Source of the DNA: Hydractinia symbiolongicarpus
Taxonomy: Eukaryota > Cnidaria > Hydrozoa > Anthoathecata > Hydractiniidae
Assembly (NCBI RefSeq): GCF_029227915.1
Contig: NC_079880.1
Location: 15,334,001 to 15,398,000, forward strand
Direction: 5' to 3'
Length of the DNA stretch: 64,000 bases
Within the stretch, counting starts at the first letter, position 1. Each line of letters begins with the position of its first letter. The translations under genes and the position numbers were made by a program. The notes below the pieces were generated by a model. That model had not been told where the DNA came from and searched no databases. It saw nothing but the letters and a program-made list of their open reading frames with translations. Below are positions 62,885 to 64,000 of this stretch, in pieces.

Positions 62885-64000
62885 AAGTTAATATTTATAT
62901 AACACTAAAATTGTGGAACTATTAATTTGTTCGTTCATTTATAGAATTATAAAGAATTATAGAAAAAAAGATATACGGGTGTTACGGCATTAATTTTTTA
63001 TGAAAGAGTTTTTAAAAATTTTGAAACGGGCTAACATATTTACAATTAAAAATTATATTAAAATTCTTTTCCATAATAATAATCAAGACGCTATTTCCAT
63101 AATTTTAAAAATATTTTAAGAATAAGAGTAATGATCTATCAACAATTTCTTAAGAATCACGAGACTTAATGAAAATGACGATTCTTAAAAAAAAGAGTGT
63201 GAGTGTTATCTCAGTTATTCTTTTCATTAGAACGTCGTTCCCATTACGATTACTATTCTCATTAAAAAAGTATATGATATATTAGTTGTTACATCAAGTA
63301 TAGTCTGTATGATACTCTTGGGAGGAGTCAAACTCTTTTAGCTTCGTATTGATTACCGTTTACAATTTTAACGATGCCCGGTATCTTAACAAATTCTGCC
63401 TTAATGAACGTTACGGTACCAATTGCCAGAAATTTCAACACTTTCCCAAAACCAGCAGACAAGAGTTCTTTAATAAACTTTAGGTATTCTTGCATCATTA
63501 TCACACTGTACCTTCTTGATGTTGATTGTTTGAAACTTCTGAACGTAAGAATTTCACCAGGTGTATACAAAATAACCTGTTTATAGTCAGTTTCGGCTGG
63601 ACGTGTTTTGCTGATTTTTTTTTGGCATCTACCAAATCACTGATAAACTGTAATAAGTAAAGATTTATACTGGTAAAATAATTTCTTATAATAGAAAGAT
63701 AGAAAAATATTCACCATTTGAAAAAAATATTCCTCAGCTGCATTTAATTTACACCACATGTCACACCACACTTCACACCACATTTCACACAACATTTTAC
63801 GCCACATTTTACACCACACTTCACACATCAACTATGCATTTTTCGTTTATTTAGGTCTTAGTGTGGCACACACGAACGGAGAGCGCGAAAAAAAGCATAC
63901 TAGGAGAAAGAGAGATGATCAAACAAGGCAAAGAAACGTATCCCAATATGGAAGTATGACCAGTCCTTATATGGCAGTTGGACGCGTCTTTATATGGCAA
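62885..64000. other. Right edge, no supported gene
   Basis: AT-rich. A minus-strand ORF at 63328-63570 (MQEYLKFIKELLSAGFGKV, VKIPGIVKIVNGNQYEAKRV) has no recognisable family. At 63745-63826 is a short CACACCACATTT array. At the end, AGTATGACCAGTCCTTATAT, GGCAGTTGGACGCG and TTTATATGGC repeat a motif, possibly the start of another repeat. Confidence 0.35.
63745..63826. repeat. CACACCACATTT short tandem array
   Basis: About eight degenerate 10-11-bp units of CACACCACAT / CACACCACTT type. Low complexity; the Cys/Trp-rich minus-strand translation across it is an artefact. Confidence 0.7.

Noticed and set aside
63637-63831. Minus-strand ORF rich in Cys, Trp and Met
   Set aside because: Translation of a CACACCACAT simple array.
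1-64000. Bacterial or free viral contamination as the source of capsid, polymerase and integrase genes
   Set aside because: The genes lie between TIRs inside an intron of an animal gene whose exons join in phase on either side; this is an integrated Polinton.

Overview
The window is animal nuclear DNA. It is AT-rich, its genes are broken by GT-AG introns, and it is heavily loaded with transposable elements. The gene content and repeat types (a Polinton/Maverick, a DUF4806-type partner protein, a DDE transposase with an LPKDSRTLL-type N-terminus, Merlin, piggyBac, a tyrosine recombinase and an RLE-type LINE) suggest a cnidarian, possibly a hydrozoan. That is an inference from protein resemblance, not a proven identification.

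Three host genes can be modelled. (1) Minus strand, 222-7391: the 5' part of an ABHD1/ABHD3-like alpha/beta hydrolase, running off the left edge. (2) Plus strand, 21946-46179: an essentially complete 15-exon membrane-bound O-acyltransferase of the MBOAT1/2 type. All splice phases agree and the total is 1437 nt (478 aa). (3) Plus strand, 53983-55662 or further: a beta-1,3-glucuronosyltransferase (B3GAT family) whose short last exon is uncertain. An unrecognised single-exon ORF of 250 codons lies at 50974-51726.

Mobile DNA fills most of the rest. 0.7-1.7 kb: a non-autonomous piggyBac between TTAA duplications. 3.1-5.2 kb: a 1017-bp tandem duplication. 9.7-10.1 kb: a decayed tyrosine recombinase. 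10.7-19.7 kb: a decayed hAT transposase gene split by a 7334-bp DNA transposon (11059-18392). That element has 12-bp inverted termini, a 2-bp TT target duplication, terminal arrays of an ACGTTGAA-type motif and a perfect 117-bp inverted repeat. 20.3-20.6 kb: an integrase-like fragment. 28966-43479: a 14.5-kb Polinton/Maverick with about 340-bp terminal inverted repeats inside intron 10 of the MBOAT gene. It keeps recognisable major capsid, integrase, packaging ATPase and protein-primed DNA polymerase B genes plus many small conserved ORFs, but most carry stops or frameshifts. 58182-61421: an RLE-type LINE with a 16-bp target-site duplication. 61.5-62.9 kb: a GIY-YIG (Penelope-type) fragment and a broken Merlin transposase.

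The most unusual structural points are: the Polinton TIRs encode the same roughly 55-residue N-terminus for two different inward-reading proteins; the nested 7.3-kb element has the palindrome and arrays described above; two dispersed copies of a repeat carry an internal 129/130-bp minisatellite; and an 0.85-kb pyrimidine-rich array runs directly into an MBOAT splice acceptor. No RNA genes or CRISPR arrays were recognised.
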